Below are positions 23,280 to 32,320 of a stretch of 34,809 nt of DNA, in pieces (position 1 is the stretch's first letter; each line of letters begins with the position of its first letter). The notes under the pieces are model-generated. The model saw nothing but the letters and a program-made list of their open reading frames with translations. It did not search any database and had not been told where the DNA came from. A program made the position numbers and the translations under genes. The stretch comes from Devosia sp. (lineage in GTDB: Bacteria; Pseudomonadota; Alphaproteobacteria; Rhizobiales; Devosiaceae): positions 1 through 34,809 of the forward strand of contig NZ_JAUYGL010000214.1 in the NCBI RefSeq assembly GCF_030689745.1, given 5' to 3'.

Positions 23280-24680
23280 TTGGCCAAATCCCGATCCTCG
23301 TTCGTATGCCAGTCCTGTGGCGCAACCACCACCCGCTGGCAAGGGCGCTGCGACGCGTGCGGCGAGTGGAACACCATTGTCGAGGAAATGACCGATTCGG
23401 GTGTTGGCGCCGGCCCGAAATCGGCCAAGGCGGGCAGCCGTCCAACCAATCTGGTGCCGCTGTCGGGCGAGACGGAAAGTGCGGCGCGCGTGGTCAGCGG
23501 CATTGCCGAACTGGATCGTGTGACCGGGGGCGGGTTTGTGATGGGGTCGGCGCTGCTGGTGGGCGGTGATCCCGGCATTGGCAAATCGACGCTATTGCTG
23601 CAAGCGGCAGCGGCCCTGGCCAATCTGGGCCGCCGCGTGGTCTATGTCTCGGGCGAAGAAGCAGTGGCCCAGGTGCGGTTGCGGGCGCAGCGACTGGGAC
23701 TGGGCGAGGCCCCGGTGCTGTTGGCAGCCGAGACCAATGTCGAGATCATTCTGGCGACGCTGGAAAACGGCCCTGCCCCCGATCTGGTCATTATCGATTC
23801 GATCCAGACACTTTGGACCGACCGGGTAGACAGCGCCCCCGGCACGGTGACGCAAGTGCGCACTTCGGCACAGGCCCTGACGCGGTTTGCCAAGAAGAGC
23901 GGCGCTGCGGTGGTTCTGGTCGGCCATGTCACCAAGGACGGCCAGATTGCCGGGCCACGGGTGGTCGAGCACATGGTCGACGCCGTGCTGTATTTTGAGG
24001 GCGATACCAGCCACACCTTCCGGATTTTGCGTGGCGTGAAGAATCGCTATGGCGCCACCGACGAAATTGGCGTGTTTGCCATGACCGAACTGGGGCTTGA
24101 AGAGGTCGCCAACCCGTCGGCCCTGTTTCTCGATCAACGGGACGAGGGCGCGGCAGGCTCGGCGGTGTTTGCCGGGATGGAGGGCACACGGCCCATTCTC
24201 ATCGAGATCCAGGCGTTGGTGGCCCCCTCCCCGCTGGGCACGCCGCGGCGGGCAGTGGTGGGTTGGGATGCCGCCCGACTGTCGATGGTGGTGGCGGTGC
24301 TCGAAACCCGGTGCGGGGTTCGGATTGGTGCCAATGACATCTATCTCAATGTGGCGGGCGGGCTGAAGATCAACGAGCCGGCGGCCGATCTGGCCGTGGC
24401 CGCAGCGCTGATCTCGTCGCTGACCAGTTCGCCACTCCCGTCAGACTCGGTGTATTTTGGCGAGATTTCACTGGCAGGCGGGGTGCGGCCGGTGGTGCAT
24501 GGCTCGCTGCGGCTGCGCGAGGCCCAGAAGCTGGGATTCAAGGCGGTGTCGACCGGACGGCTGACCAATGCGGACCGCACCAGCGGGCTGGAGGTCTCTG
24601 AATACAGCACCTTGCAGGAGTTGGTGGGGCGCATTGCGGCCAATGGCAAACCGCGCGAACCGGATCGCGACGAGTGGTAA
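23280..24680 (+). CDS. radA: DNA repair protein RadA (Sms)
   Basis: The 466-residue product is a RecA-related ATPase that promotes branch migration in homologous recombination. The N-terminal zinc finger has C10, C13, C24 and C27. Walker A is GGDPGIGKST (about residues 95-104). The RadA-specific motif appears as KNRYG (254-258) rather than KNRFG. The C-terminal Lon-like domain includes GLKINEPAADLAVA and the GEISLAGGVRPV segment. It starts with TTG; MAKSRSSFVCQSCGA fits the family start, and an in-frame stop closes the sequence just upstream. It is preceded by a LexA-like box and followed after 131 bp by cvpA, a common Hyphomicrobiales order. Confidence 0.96.
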   Translation: MAKSRSSFVCQSCGATTTRWQGRCDACGEWNTIVEEMTDSGVGAGPKSAKAGSRPTNLVPLSGETESAARVVSGIAELDRVTGGGFVMGSALLVGGDPGIGKSTLLLQAAAALANLGRRVVYVSGEEAVAQVRLRAQRLGLGEAPVLLAAETNVEIILATLENGPAPDLVIIDSIQTLWTDRVDSAPGTVTQVRTSAQALTRFAKKSGAAVVLVGHVTKDGQIAGPRVVEHMVDAVLYFEGDTSHTFRILRGVKNRYGATDEIGVFAMTELGLEEVANPSALFLDQRDEGAAGSAVFAGMEGTRPILIEIQALVAPSPLGTPRRAVVGWDAARLSMVVAVLETRCGVRIGANDIYLNVAGGLKINEPAADLAVAAALISSLTSSPLPSDSVYFGEISLAGGVRPVVHGSLRLREAQKLGFKAVSTGRLTNADRTSGLEVSEYSTLQELVGRIAANGKPREPDRDEW

Positions 24681-24811
24681 GCGGGCGACAGCACCATGGA
24701 TTGTCGGCGGATTGACCGCGATGACGGCGGCAACCCTTGGCAGCCGCGTACAAAGTCGCTAAACGGGACCCAACACAGCCGGGGGCGGCTACAGGAGCTT
24801 GGCGAACAAAG

Positions 24812-25420
24812 ATGCTGACAGCGTTTGACGTTGGTGTAGGTGTGCTGGTGCTGATTTCAGCAATCCTGGCAACCGCACGCGGATTGACCCGCGAAGTTCT
24901 GTCACTGGCGACATGGGCCGGCTCGGCCGCGATCGCCATCTATATGTGGCAGTATCATCCCGAAATTGCGCGCGGCTACATTGCCGAGCCGCTGGTTGCC
25001 GATATCGCCACAGTGGTGGTCACATTCATCATTGCGCTGATTGTGCTGCACCTGCTGACCATGCGCATCGCCGATTTCGTGGTCGATAGCCGTGTCGGCC
25101 CGATTGATCGCACGCTGGGCTTCGTGTTCGGCGTGTTGCGCGGCATTCTGATTGCCATCGTCATCACCATTTTCGGCACCTGGCTGCTGCCCAACGCGCT
25201 GCCGCCCTGGGCCGCAAACGCACAGACCTTGCAGCCCCTGCAGTCGATGGGCAACACGCTGATCTCCATGCTGCCGGCCGAACTGGAGCAGCAGGTAACG
25301 CAAATTCTCAAGGGCGGCACCGGCCTGACCGATGAGAACACGGGCGGCCCGGTCGTTCCGATTGAAGAGGGCACCGACGCCATCGAAGACGGCACAGTGC
25401 CACCAGCCGCCGTGAACTGA
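24812..25420 (+). CDS. cvpA: CvpA family membrane protein
   Basis: The 202-residue product has four hydrophobic helices (about residues 5-22, 27-45, 60-82 and 100-122) and the CvpA pattern. LTAFDVGVGVLVLISAILATARG at the start and RTLGFVFGVLRGILIAIVI later are typical. CvpA was named for colicin V production in E. coli, where it lies before purF; its biochemical role is unclear. The C-terminus is an acidic, proline- and glycine-containing tail. The ATG at 24812 was chosen; a longer reading from 24737 adds 25 residues unlike the family. It lies upstream of purF, matching the classic cvpA-purF pair. Confidence 0.9.
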   Translation: MLTAFDVGVGVLVLISAILATARGLTREVLSLATWAGSAAIAIYMWQYHPEIARGYIAEPLVADIATVVVTFIIALIVLHLLTMRIADFVVDSRVGPIDRTLGFVFGVLRGILIAIVITIFGTWLLPNALPPWAANAQTLQPLQSMGNTLISMLPAELEQQVTQILKGGTGLTDENTGGPVVPIEEGTDAIEDGTVPPAAVN

Positions 25421-25433
25421 CGCTTGATCACTC

Positions 25434-25460
25434 TGTGGTGAGGGCAGCGCGCTCGCCACA
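25434..25460 (+). terminator. Stem-loop downstream of cvpA
   Basis: Arms 25434-25442 and 25452-25460 pair over 9 bp with one G-U wobble and a 9-nt loop, 13 bp after the cvpA stop. There is no U-run. It may attenuate read-through from cvpA into purF. The rest of the 166-bp gap shows no supported gene. Confidence 0.3.
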
Positions 25461-25586
25461 ACCCTGACCACCTTGCACCGCAATGGTCGGGACCCGAAAA
25501 TGGGACTATAGCGTGGAGATCTCATTCCAGCTCTGGTCCGCCCGCAAGGCACGACCCGCGGCAGCCGCGATTGAGGCAGCATTGGC

Positions 25587-27089
25587 ATGGAGAGCCCGTT
25601 GAACCATCCGAACGATGACCGGCTTGATATTGATGGCGACACGCTGCACGAAGAGTGCGGCGTGTTCGGCATTTTGGGGCACAGTGATGCGGCCGCCCTG
25701 ACCGCACTGGGGCTGCACGCCCTGCAGCATCGCGGGCAAGAAGCGGCTGGCATTGTCAGTTTTGACGGGCGCCAGTTCTACGCCGAAAAGCGCATGGGGC
25801 TGGTGGGCGACCATTATACCGACCCCGTGCTGCTGGCCAAGCTGCCCGGCGCGATGGCAATGGGCCACACGCGCTATTCGACTACCGGCGAAGTGGCATT
25901 GCGCAATGTGCAGCCGCTGTTTGCCGAACTGGGTGACGGCGGCATTGCCATTGCTCACAATGGCAATTTCACCAACGGATTGACGCTGCGCCGGCAGATC
26001 ATTGCCACCGGCGCCATCTGCCAGTCGACTTCGGACACCGAAGTGGTGCTGCATCTGGTGGCGCGCTCGCGGCACAGTTCGAGCACCGACCGGTTCATCG
26101 ACGCCATCCGCCAGATGGAAGGCGGCTACGCCATGCTGGCGATGACCCGAACCAAGCTGATCGCGGCGCGTGACCCGATTGGCATTCGACCGCTGGTGAT
26201 GGGCGAACTCGACGGCAAGCCGATCTTCTGCTCGGAAACCTGCGCGCTCGACATGATCGGGGCCAAATATATCCGCGACGTCGAGAACGGCGAGGTCGTG
26301 ATCTGCGAAGTCCAGCCCGATGGGTCGATCAGCATTGAAGCACGCAAGCAGGCGCGCAAGCAGCCCGAGCGTCCATGCCTGTTCGAATATGTCTATTTCG
26401 CCCGGCCTGACTCGATGGTTTCGGGTCGCAGTGTCTATGGCGCCCGCAAGCGCATGGGAATCAACCTGGCCAAGGAGGCCCCGGTCGAGGCCGATGTGGT
26501 AGTGCCAGTGCCCGATGGCGGGACACCTGCTGCCATCGGCTTTGCGCAGGCCAGTGGCATCCCGTACGAGCTGGGCATTATCCGCAACCATTATGTGGGC
26601 CGCACCTTCATCGAACCGACCCAGTCGATCCGGGCCTTTGGGGTCAAGCTCAAGCACTCTGCCAACCGGGCCGAGATCGCCGGCAAGCGCGTGGTGCTGA
26701 TCGACGATTCGATCGTGCGCGGCACAACCTCGATCAAGATCGTCCAGATGATCCGCGATGCGGGCGCCACGGAAGTGCATATCCGCGTAGCCAGCCCGAT
26801 GATCGCCTATTCGGATTATTATGGCATCGACACGCCGGATCCGGACAAGCTGCTGGCCAATCAGCACGACAGCCTGGAATCGATGTGCAAGTTCATCGGC
26901 GCGGACTCGCTGGCATTCCTGTCGATTGATGGCCTGTACGAAGCCGTCGGTGGCGAGAAGCGCAACGCGCAGGCACCACAATTCACCGACCATTATTTCA
27001 CCGGCGAGTATCCGACGCAGCTGACCGATCTGGACGGCCGCGGCAAGAACGACCCCAAACATGTTTCTCTGCTGAAAGAGGCCGGTTAA
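25587..27089 (+). CDS. purF: Amidophosphoribosyltransferase
   Basis: The 500-residue product catalyses the first committed step of purine synthesis, making 5-phosphoribosylamine from PRPP and glutamine. A 23-residue propeptide-like segment precedes C24 in HEECGVFGI, the N-terminal nucleophile of the class II glutaminase domain, exposed after processing. The GHTRYSTTG and AHNGNFTN motifs complete the glutaminase site. The phosphoribosyltransferase domain contains PVPDGGTPAAIGFA and the PRPP loop VVLIDDSIVRGT (about residues 369-380). Cysteines in the C-terminal half are few, so an iron-sulfur cluster of the Bacillus type is not obvious. The stop shares a base with the next start (TAATG). Confidence 0.97.
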   Translation: MESPLNHPNDDRLDIDGDTLHEECGVFGILGHSDAAALTALGLHALQHRGQEAAGIVSFDGRQFYAEKRMGLVGDHYTDPVLLAKLPGAMAMGHTRYSTTGEVALRNVQPLFAELGDGGIAIAHNGNFTNGLTLRRQIIATGAICQSTSDTEVVLHLVARSRHSSSTDRFIDAIRQMEGGYAMLAMTRTKLIAARDPIGIRPLVMGELDGKPIFCSETCALDMIGAKYIRDVENGEVVICEVQPDGSISIEARKQARKQPERPCLFEYVYFARPDSMVSGRSVYGARKRMGINLAKEAPVEADVVVPVPDGGTPAAIGFAQASGIPYELGIIRNHYVGRTFIEPTQSIRAFGVKLKHSANRAEIAGKRVVLIDDSIVRGTTSIKIVQMIRDAGATEVHIRVASPMIAYSDYYGIDTPDPDKLLANQHDSLESMCKFIGADSLAFLSIDGLYEAVGGEKRNAQAPQFTDHYFTGEYPTQLTDLDGRGKNDPKHVSLLKEAG

Positions 27090-27838
27090 TGGCTGTATCT
27101 GCGGATCAAACCGGCCAGGATCTGGTCGGCAAGGTCATTCTCGTGACGGGCGCTTCGCGCGGCATCGGTTATGCGGCGGCGCTTGAGGCGGCGCGGCGCG
27201 GAGCCCATGTGGTGGCGGTGGCCCGTACGGTTGGCGGACTTGAGGAGCTCGATGACGAAATCCAGGACCTTGGATCGTCAGCGACGCTGGTGCCGCTGGA
27301 CCTGCGCGATGGTGACGCCATTGACCGGCTGGGCGCGGCGATCTTTGAGCGCTGGGGTGCCCTGGACGGATTGATCGCCAATGCCGGGCAGCTTGGTGTG
27401 CTCAGTCCCCTGCCCCATGTGAAGCCGGAGGATTTCGACAAGGTGATAGCGGTCAATGTGACGGCCAATTACCGGCTGTTGCGATCGACCGATCTGTTGC
27501 TGCGCCAGGCCGAGGCCGGGCGCGCGGTGTTTGTGTCGTCGTCTTCGGCCAAGTCGGCGCGGCCGTTCTGGGGGCTGTATGCCGCCAGCAAGGCGGCGGT
27601 AGATGCCATGGTCAAGTCCTATGCTGCCGAAATCGAGCAGTCCAAGGTCAAGGTGAACGTGTTCTATCCCGGCGCGGTGCGGACGGCGATGCGGGCCAAG
27701 GCAATGCCTGGGGAAGATCCGGCGTCTTTGCCAACGCCCGCCGAAATTGCGCCCAAGCTGGTCGACATGGTCAGCCCGGCCTTCAAGGACAGCGGCAAGC
27801 TGTATGATGCCAGCACCGGCACCATCAGCGACCTCTAG
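27089..27838 (+). CDS. SDR family NAD(P)-dependent oxidoreductase
   Basis: The 249-residue product is a classical short-chain dehydrogenase. The nucleotide-binding motif VTGASRGIG is at about residues 19-27 and IANAG at 96-100. The serine of the active site lies within 150-153, with Y164 and K168 in YAASKAAVDAM. The substrate is not predictable; it resembles the YciK-like group found next to purF in Hyphomicrobiales. Translation is probably coupled to purF because the start overlaps the purF stop by one base. The GNAT gene follows after 9 bp. Confidence 0.93.
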   Translation: MAVSADQTGQDLVGKVILVTGASRGIGYAAALEAARRGAHVVAVARTVGGLEELDDEIQDLGSSATLVPLDLRDGDAIDRLGAAIFERWGALDGLIANAGQLGVLSPLPHVKPEDFDKVIAVNVTANYRLLRSTDLLLRQAEAGRAVFVSSSSAKSARPFWGLYAASKAAVDAMVKSYAAEIEQSKVKVNVFYPGAVRTAMRAKAMPGEDPASLPTPAEIAPKLVDMVSPAFKDSGKLYDASTGTISDL

Positions 27839-27847
27839 GCGCCCGCC

Positions 27848-28450
27848 ATGGCAACGATCCGCAGCTACCGGCCGGACGATCTGCCAGCACTGTACGATAT
27901 CTGCCTGACGACCGGCGCGGCAGGTCAGGACGCATCGGCACAATACAGCGATCCAGAGCTGATCGGACACCTCTACGCGGCGCCCTATGCGGTGCTGCAG
28001 CCCGATCTGGTGCTGGTGGCCGAGGACGCGCTTGGTGTTGCCGGCTATATTGTGGGCACATATGACAGCAATGGCTTTGCCGAGCGCCTGGAGCGCGAAT
28101 GGTGGCCGGCGCTGCGACAGCGCTACGCCAAGCCGTCAACGGCGCTCACGCAGAGAGACAGGCAGCGGATCGCCGACATTCGGACGCCGAGGAGCAATCC
28201 GCCAGCAATTGTTGCCCGCTATCCGGCCCATATCCACATGAACCTGCGCAGCAGGCTGCGCGGTCAGGGCGTGGGTACAGCGCTGCTGGAACGCTGGGTG
28301 GACAAGGCGCGGGCGGCTGGCGTGGCAGGCATTCACCTGGGGGCCAGTGTCAGCAATAGCGGCGGCGTTGGCTTTTGGCGGCGCAGCGGCTTTGCTCCAC
28401 TGCAGACCATTGGCAGCACGGTGTGGATGGGCATGGCGCTGACCGACTAA
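27848..28450 (+). CDS. GNAT family N-acetyltransferase
   Basis: The 200-residue product has the GNAT fold. The N-terminus MATIRSYRPDDLPALYDI is typical. A long central insertion rich in charged residues (about residues 80-120) precedes the HIHMNL strand. The acetyl-CoA loop RGQGVGTALLERW is at about 138-150, then the HLGASVSNSGGVGFWRRSGF segment. The insertion plus HIHMNL resembles acetyltransferases related to the C-terminal domain of O-GlcNAcase-like proteins. The acceptor substrate is unknown. Its stop codon overlaps that of the convergent CBS-domain gene by 4 bases, so no terminator fits between them. Confidence 0.9.
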   Translation: MATIRSYRPDDLPALYDICLTTGAAGQDASAQYSDPELIGHLYAAPYAVLQPDLVLVAEDALGVAGYIVGTYDSNGFAERLEREWWPALRQRYAKPSTALTQRDRQRIADIRTPRSNPPAIVARYPAHIHMNLRSRLRGQGVGTALLERWVDKARAAGVAGIHLGASVSNSGGVGFWRRSGFAPLQTIGSTVWMGMALTD

Positions 28451-29727
28451 TCGGCCAGCGGCGTCATCAGGATCTTGTCAATCCGGCGTCCATCGAGATC
28501 GAGCACCTCAATCCTGAAGCCGTCATGTTCAAAGGTCTCGCCGACTGCCGGCAGACGATTGATGATCGACAGCACATAGCCCGCCACCGTCTCGAACTTG
28601 GCGTCGCGCGGAATGGCGATCTTGAGCTTGTCGCTGAACTCGTCGACCGGCATCCAGCCGGCGACCAGCCAGGAGCCGTCCTCGCGTCTGACGATCGCCG
28701 GATCATCGCCGGTCTCTTCCTGGAACACGCCGGTGATGACTTCGAGAATGTCCGCCGAGGTGACAATGCCTTCGAAGTGGCCGTATTCGTCGACCACCAG
28801 GGCCATGTGGACGGTGGAATTGCGAATGGCGCGCACCACGTCGAGCGCATCGGCATGGTCCATCACGACAGGCACCGGCTGCACGAAGCGGCGCAGTTCG
28901 AGCGGCAGGCCATTGGCGAAGACGCCGATAATGTCCTTGATGGCGACAACGCCGATAATGGAATCGGCATCCCCGTCCTGCACCAACAGGCGGGAGCGAT
29001 TGGTGCTGAGGATCGTCTTGCGGATTTCCTCGCTCTGATCAGAGAGATCGAGCACATCAACATCGAGGCGCGGCGTCATCAGGCCACGGGCCGAACGGTC
29101 GGCCAAACGCATGACGCCCGAGATCATCGAGTGTTCGTCGCTTTCGATGACGCCGGCGGTGGTGGCTTCAGCGATGATGGTCTTGACCTCTTCTTCGGTC
29201 ACCTTTTCGTCTGACTCCCCGGCCTGGCCGAGCAGGGCCAGCACGGCCTTGCCCGAAATGTCGAGCAGCCAGACCACTGGTGAGCCGACGGCAGCCAAGA
29301 GCTTCATGGCCGGGGCGACACGGGCAGCGACGCCTTCGGCATCGCGCAGGGCGATCTGCTTGGGCACCAGTTCACCCAGGATCAGCGAGATATAGGTGAT
29401 GATCAGCACGACAACACCGACGCCGAGAATGTCGGCGAGACTGCCGGCGACGCCGACGGTTTTGAGCCACTCGGTGAGGCGCAGGCCGAGCGTCGCGCCG
29501 GAAAAGGCGCCCGACAGGATGCCCACCAGGGTAATACCGATCTGCACCGAGGACAGGAACTTGCCCGGGTCCTCGGCCAGGACGATGGCAATTGCGGCGC
29601 CCTTATTGCCCTGATCTGCCATGTTGCGCAGGCGGGCGGGACGGGCGGAAACCACCGCAAGCTCCGACATGGCCAGCAGGCCATTGACGATGGTCAGGAC
29701 GACGACGATCAATATTTCTAAGAACAA
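28447..29727 (-). CDS. Hemolysin-family (CNNM/CBS/CorC-HlyC) membrane protein
   Basis: The product is about 426 residues and has the HlyC/CorC layout. An N-terminal CNNM membrane domain has four hydrophobic segments (to about residue 190) and includes NGLLAMSELAVVSARPAR. Two CBS domains span about 205-325, and a C-terminal CorC/HlyC domain ends the protein. The family is linked to magnesium or cobalt efflux and membrane resistance; the hemolysin name is historical. The start is uncertain: no ATG suits. TTG at 29725-29727 gives the usual FLEILIVVVL beginning, while TTG at 29782-29784 adds 19 atypical residues and overlaps a TATATT -10-like sequence (29783-29788). The 3' end overlaps the GNAT gene by 4 bases. 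Confidence 0.9.
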   Translation of the reverse strand: MFLEILIVVVLTIVNGLLAMSELAVVSARPARLRNMADQGNKGAAIAIVLAEDPGKFLSSVQIGITLVGILSGAFSGATLGLRLTEWLKTVGVAGSLADILGVGVVVLIITYISLILGELVPKQIALRDAEGVAARVAPAMKLLAAVGSPVVWLLDISGKAVLALLGQAGESDEKVTEEEVKTIIAEATTAGVIESDEHSMISGVMRLADRSARGLMTPRLDVDVLDLSDQSEEIRKTILSTNRSRLLVQDGDADSIIGVVAIKDIIGVFANGLPLELRRFVQPVPVVMDHADALDVVRAIRNSTVHMALVVDEYGHFEGIVTSADILEVITGVFQEETGDDPAIVRREDGSWLVAGWMPVDEFSDKLKIAIPRDAKFETVAGYVLSIINRLPAVGETFEHDGFRIEVLDLDGRRIDKILMTPLAD

Positions 29728-29862
29728 GGTGACTTCATAAAATGCGACCGCACACTCAGCAGCGGGTCGCTTCAGCGCGCGCAATATAGGGGTAAATCAG
29801 GGCTTTGTACCATGGGGTCTGTGAATATGTTGCGGACAACCACGGCACGACCGGTGAACCGG

Positions 29863-29887
29863 AACGGGGCCCGCCGGGGGCCCCGTT
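29863..29887 (-). terminator. GC-rich stem-loop downstream of der
   Basis: Perfect 10-bp arms (29863-29872 and 29878-29887) with a 5-nt loop lie 9 bp after the der stop. A smaller inverted repeat, CCGGT-GA-ACCGG (29851-29862), follows directly. There is no U-run. The position, with a CBS-domain gene beyond, suits a terminator or 3'-end stabiliser. Confidence 0.5.
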
Positions 29888-29896
29888 GAGGCGCGA

Positions 29897-31348
29897 CTAA
29901 CCCAGACGGCGCTTGGTCTTGTCGTCATAGGGATTATTGCTGCCGGCACGCACCCACAGGCGAATGGGCGAGCCCTTGATATCGAAGGCCTCGCGCATGC
30001 CATTGACCAGATAGCGCTGGTAGGAGGTGGGCAGCACGTCGGGGCGTGAGGCAAACAGGATGAAGCTGGGTGGCCTTGTCTTGGCCTGCGTCATATAGCG
30101 CAGCTTGAGGCGGCGACCCGAGACGGCCGGTGGCGGATGTCCATCGACCATGCCCTGCAGCCAGCGATTGAGGCGGGCAGTGGAAATGTGGGTATTCCAG
30201 GTGCGCTCGATCTTGAAGATGGCGGCCATCAGCTTGTCGATGTTCTTGCCGGTAAGGCCAGACAGGGTCACCAGGGGAACACCGCGCATCTGCGGCAACA
30301 GCCGCTCGCAGGCCTCCTTGAGGTGGGCCAGTGCGGCGTTCTTGTCCTCGATCAGATCCCATTTGTTGACGGCGATGACCAGCGCCCGGCCTTCGCGTTC
30401 AACCAGGTCGGCCAGCGCCAGATCCTGCTTTTCGAACGGTACGGTGGCGTCGAGCATGAGCACGACAACTTCGGCATACTGGATGGAGCGCAGACTATCG
30501 CCGACGGCGAGCTTTTCCAGCTTCTCGGTCACGCGGGAGCGGCGGCGGATACCGGCGGTATCGACCAGATTGATGACGCGCCCTTCCCATTCCCACGGCA
30601 CCAGGATGGAATCGCGGGTAATGCCGGCCTCGGGACCAACCAGCACGCGCTCTTCGCCGACCATGCGATTGATCAGGGTCGACTTGCCGGCATTGGGGCG
30701 CCCGACAATGGCAACGTTGAGATAGCGGTTGGGATTCCAGCGCAGCGTGGCTTCGTCACCCTCGCCTTCGAGCATGTCCTCGGTAATGTCGACATCGACG
30801 GCCGGCATCAGGTCAACAATGGCCTGGTCCTGCGCGCCACGCTCGGCGGCGGCCTTGTCGATGGCGGCAGAGACGATGGAATAGAGTTCGGACAGACCCA
30901 GGCCGTGTTCGGCGGACAGCGCGATGGGCTCGCCGAAGCCAAGCTTGTAGGCTTCCACCAGGCCAGCCTCGGAGGCACCGCTTTCGGCCTTGTTGCCAAT
31001 CAGATGGACATGCTTGCCGGCCTTGCGCAGCACCTGGGCAAAGCGCTGATCGAGCGGCATGACGCCGGCGCGGGCGTCGATCATGAACAGGATGACGTCG
31101 GCTTCGCGAATGGCCAGCTCGGTCTGCTGGCGCATGCGGTCTTCGAGGCTGCCATCCTTGACATCCTCATAGCCCGCCGTATCGAGGATGCGGAAGGTCA
31201 GATCGGCGATGCGGCCTTCGGCCTCGCGGCGGTCGCGGGTGACACCGGGGGTGTCATCGACCAGCGCAATCTTGCGCCCGACAAGACGGTTGAAGAGCGT
31301 GGACTTACCAACATTGGGACGACCGACAATGGCGACGGTGACGGTCAT
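29897..31348 (-). CDS. der: Ribosome biogenesis GTPase Der (EngA)
   Basis: The 483-residue product has two tandem GTPase domains and a C-terminal KH-like domain, and acts in 50S subunit assembly. Domain 1 has GRPNVGKST (residues 9-17) and a DTAG motif. Its G4 motif reads NKAE instead of NKxD, a change likely shared by relatives. Domain 2 has GRPNAGKST, DTAGIRRR and a standard NKWD. The KH-like region ends with the ASRPDVLPTSYQRYLVNGMREAF block and GSPIRLWVRAG. The ATG begins MTVTVAIVGRPN as in the family. It is 36 bp after the TPR gene, on the same strand. Confidence 0.96.
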   Translation of the reverse strand: MTVTVAIVGRPNVGKSTLFNRLVGRKIALVDDTPGVTRDRREAEGRIADLTFRILDTAGYEDVKDGSLEDRMRQQTELAIREADVILFMIDARAGVMPLDQRFAQVLRKAGKHVHLIGNKAESGASEAGLVEAYKLGFGEPIALSAEHGLGLSELYSIVSAAIDKAAAERGAQDQAIVDLMPAVDVDITEDMLEGEGDEATLRWNPNRYLNVAIVGRPNAGKSTLINRMVGEERVLVGPEAGITRDSILVPWEWEGRVINLVDTAGIRRRSRVTEKLEKLAVGDSLRSIQYAEVVVLMLDATVPFEKQDLALADLVEREGRALVIAVNKWDLIEDKNAALAHLKEACERLLPQMRGVPLVTLSGLTGKNIDKLMAAIFKIERTWNTHISTARLNRWLQGMVDGHPPPAVSGRRLKLRYMTQAKTRPPSFILFASRPDVLPTSYQRYLVNGMREAFDIKGSPIRLWVRAGSNNPYDDKTKRRLG

Positions 31349-31384
31349 GGATATGCGTTCCGATCAGGCGGGAGACGGCGACCG

Positions 31385-32191
31385 CTATTGAGCGGCTGGC
31401 GCAGTCTCGGTGGTGACAGCCGATGCATCGGCCGCCGGTGTTTGTGTGGTGGCCGCTGCGTCAGCAGACGGTGCATCGCTGCTGACGATGGCATCAATGG
31501 CGCTCGCCGCAGCGTCCGCATCAGCGGTCGGTGCAACAACGCCCTCGGCCTGCAACTGCGCCAGATAATAGCCCATGCGGTTGCGGGTGGTCGACTGGGT
31601 CAGCGGATCATTGATCACCGCCTCGAAACTGGTCTGGGCCGCGGTGAAATCGCCAGCCTTGTACTGGGCCAGGCCCAGCGCTTCGTACGCCGCATTGCGC
31701 AGCGGACTGGTATCGGTGGCAACACTGCCGACGCGCGCTTCGACATCAGCCAGATTGCCGTGGTCGACCATCAGCGTGCCGCCCAGCACCAGGGCCAGCT
31801 CACGCAGGCGCTGATTGGACTGGCTGTTGGCCAGGGAGTCGTAAGCGGCGACGGCCTCGTCAATCTTGCCGTCCCTGGCCAGAAGGCCGGCTTTGCGGAA
31901 CTCGGCCAGTGTGGGGTAGTTGCCACTGCCATCGGCAATGACGCTATCAAGCTGGGCCTGGGCCGCAGCCAGATCACCGCCATCGGCCAGTTCGAAGGCC
32001 GCATACAACTCGTCGGACGATACGGCCGCCTTGCTGGCGTGATACCAGGACCAGCCTTCATTGACGGCAACAAGGGCCACAACGGCGACGGCAGCACCAA
32101 TCACATAAGGCGCAAAACGACGCCAAAGCGCGCGCATACGATCGCTGCGCAGCTCCTCATCGACTTCGCGGAAAATATTGTCTTCGGCCAT
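31385..32191 (-). CDS. Tetratricopeptide repeat membrane protein (YfgM-like)
   Basis: The 268-residue product has a cytoplasmic N-terminus (MAEDNIFREVDEELRSDRMR), a single membrane helix (about residues 28-46) and a periplasmic TPR-like region. Helix-turn-helix repeats such as ELYAAFELADGGDLAAAQAQLDSV and AYEALGLAQYKAGDFTAAQTSFEAV are visible. The last 45 residues are a low-complexity tail of alanine, threonine and serine. This is the layout of YfgM/TPR_21 proteins, which associate with Sec and periplasmic chaperones. The ATG at 32189-32191 was chosen; 21 more upstream codons are atypical. Relatives often precede bamB and der; here der follows directly. Confidence 0.87.
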   Translation of the reverse strand: MAEDNIFREVDEELRSDRMRALWRRFAPYVIGAAVAVVALVAVNEGWSWYHASKAAVSSDELYAAFELADGGDLAAAQAQLDSVIADGSGNYPTLAEFRKAGLLARDGKIDEAVAAYDSLANSQSNQRLRELALVLGGTLMVDHGNLADVEARVGSVATDTSPLRNAAYEALGLAQYKAGDFTAAQTSFEAVINDPLTQSTTRNRMGYYLAQLQAEGVVAPTADADAAASAIDAIVSSDAPSADAAATTQTPAADASAVTTETAPAAQ

Positions 32192-32239
32192 GGTCTGCCT
32201 AATGGTCGGGTTTGGATTGGAGCGCACGTTTAGCACTTT

Positions 32240-32265
32240 GCCGGGCGAATGCAAATGCGCCCGGC
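32240..32265 (-). terminator. Stem-loop downstream of guaA
   Basis: Perfect 8-bp arms (32240-32247 and 32258-32265) with a 10-nt loop lie in the 129-bp gap between guaA and the TPR gene, about 55 bp after the guaA stop. No U-run is present on the - strand. It is a possible terminator. Confidence 0.4.
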
Positions 32266-32320
32266 GCGGCCATTGCAGCAGGCTTTGGTGCGATACTAGC
32301 GCGGGTTGAGGCGCCGGGGA

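Noticed and set aside
25506-27062. A 518-codon open reading frame on the - strand
   Set aside because: It is antisense to purF along nearly its full length and shows no family signature.
30137-32233. A 698-codon open reading frame on the + strand
   Set aside because: It runs antisense to der and the TPR gene, both clearly real. Long antisense frames are expected in GC-rich DNA whose third codon positions are mostly G or C. Its translation has no recognisable domain.
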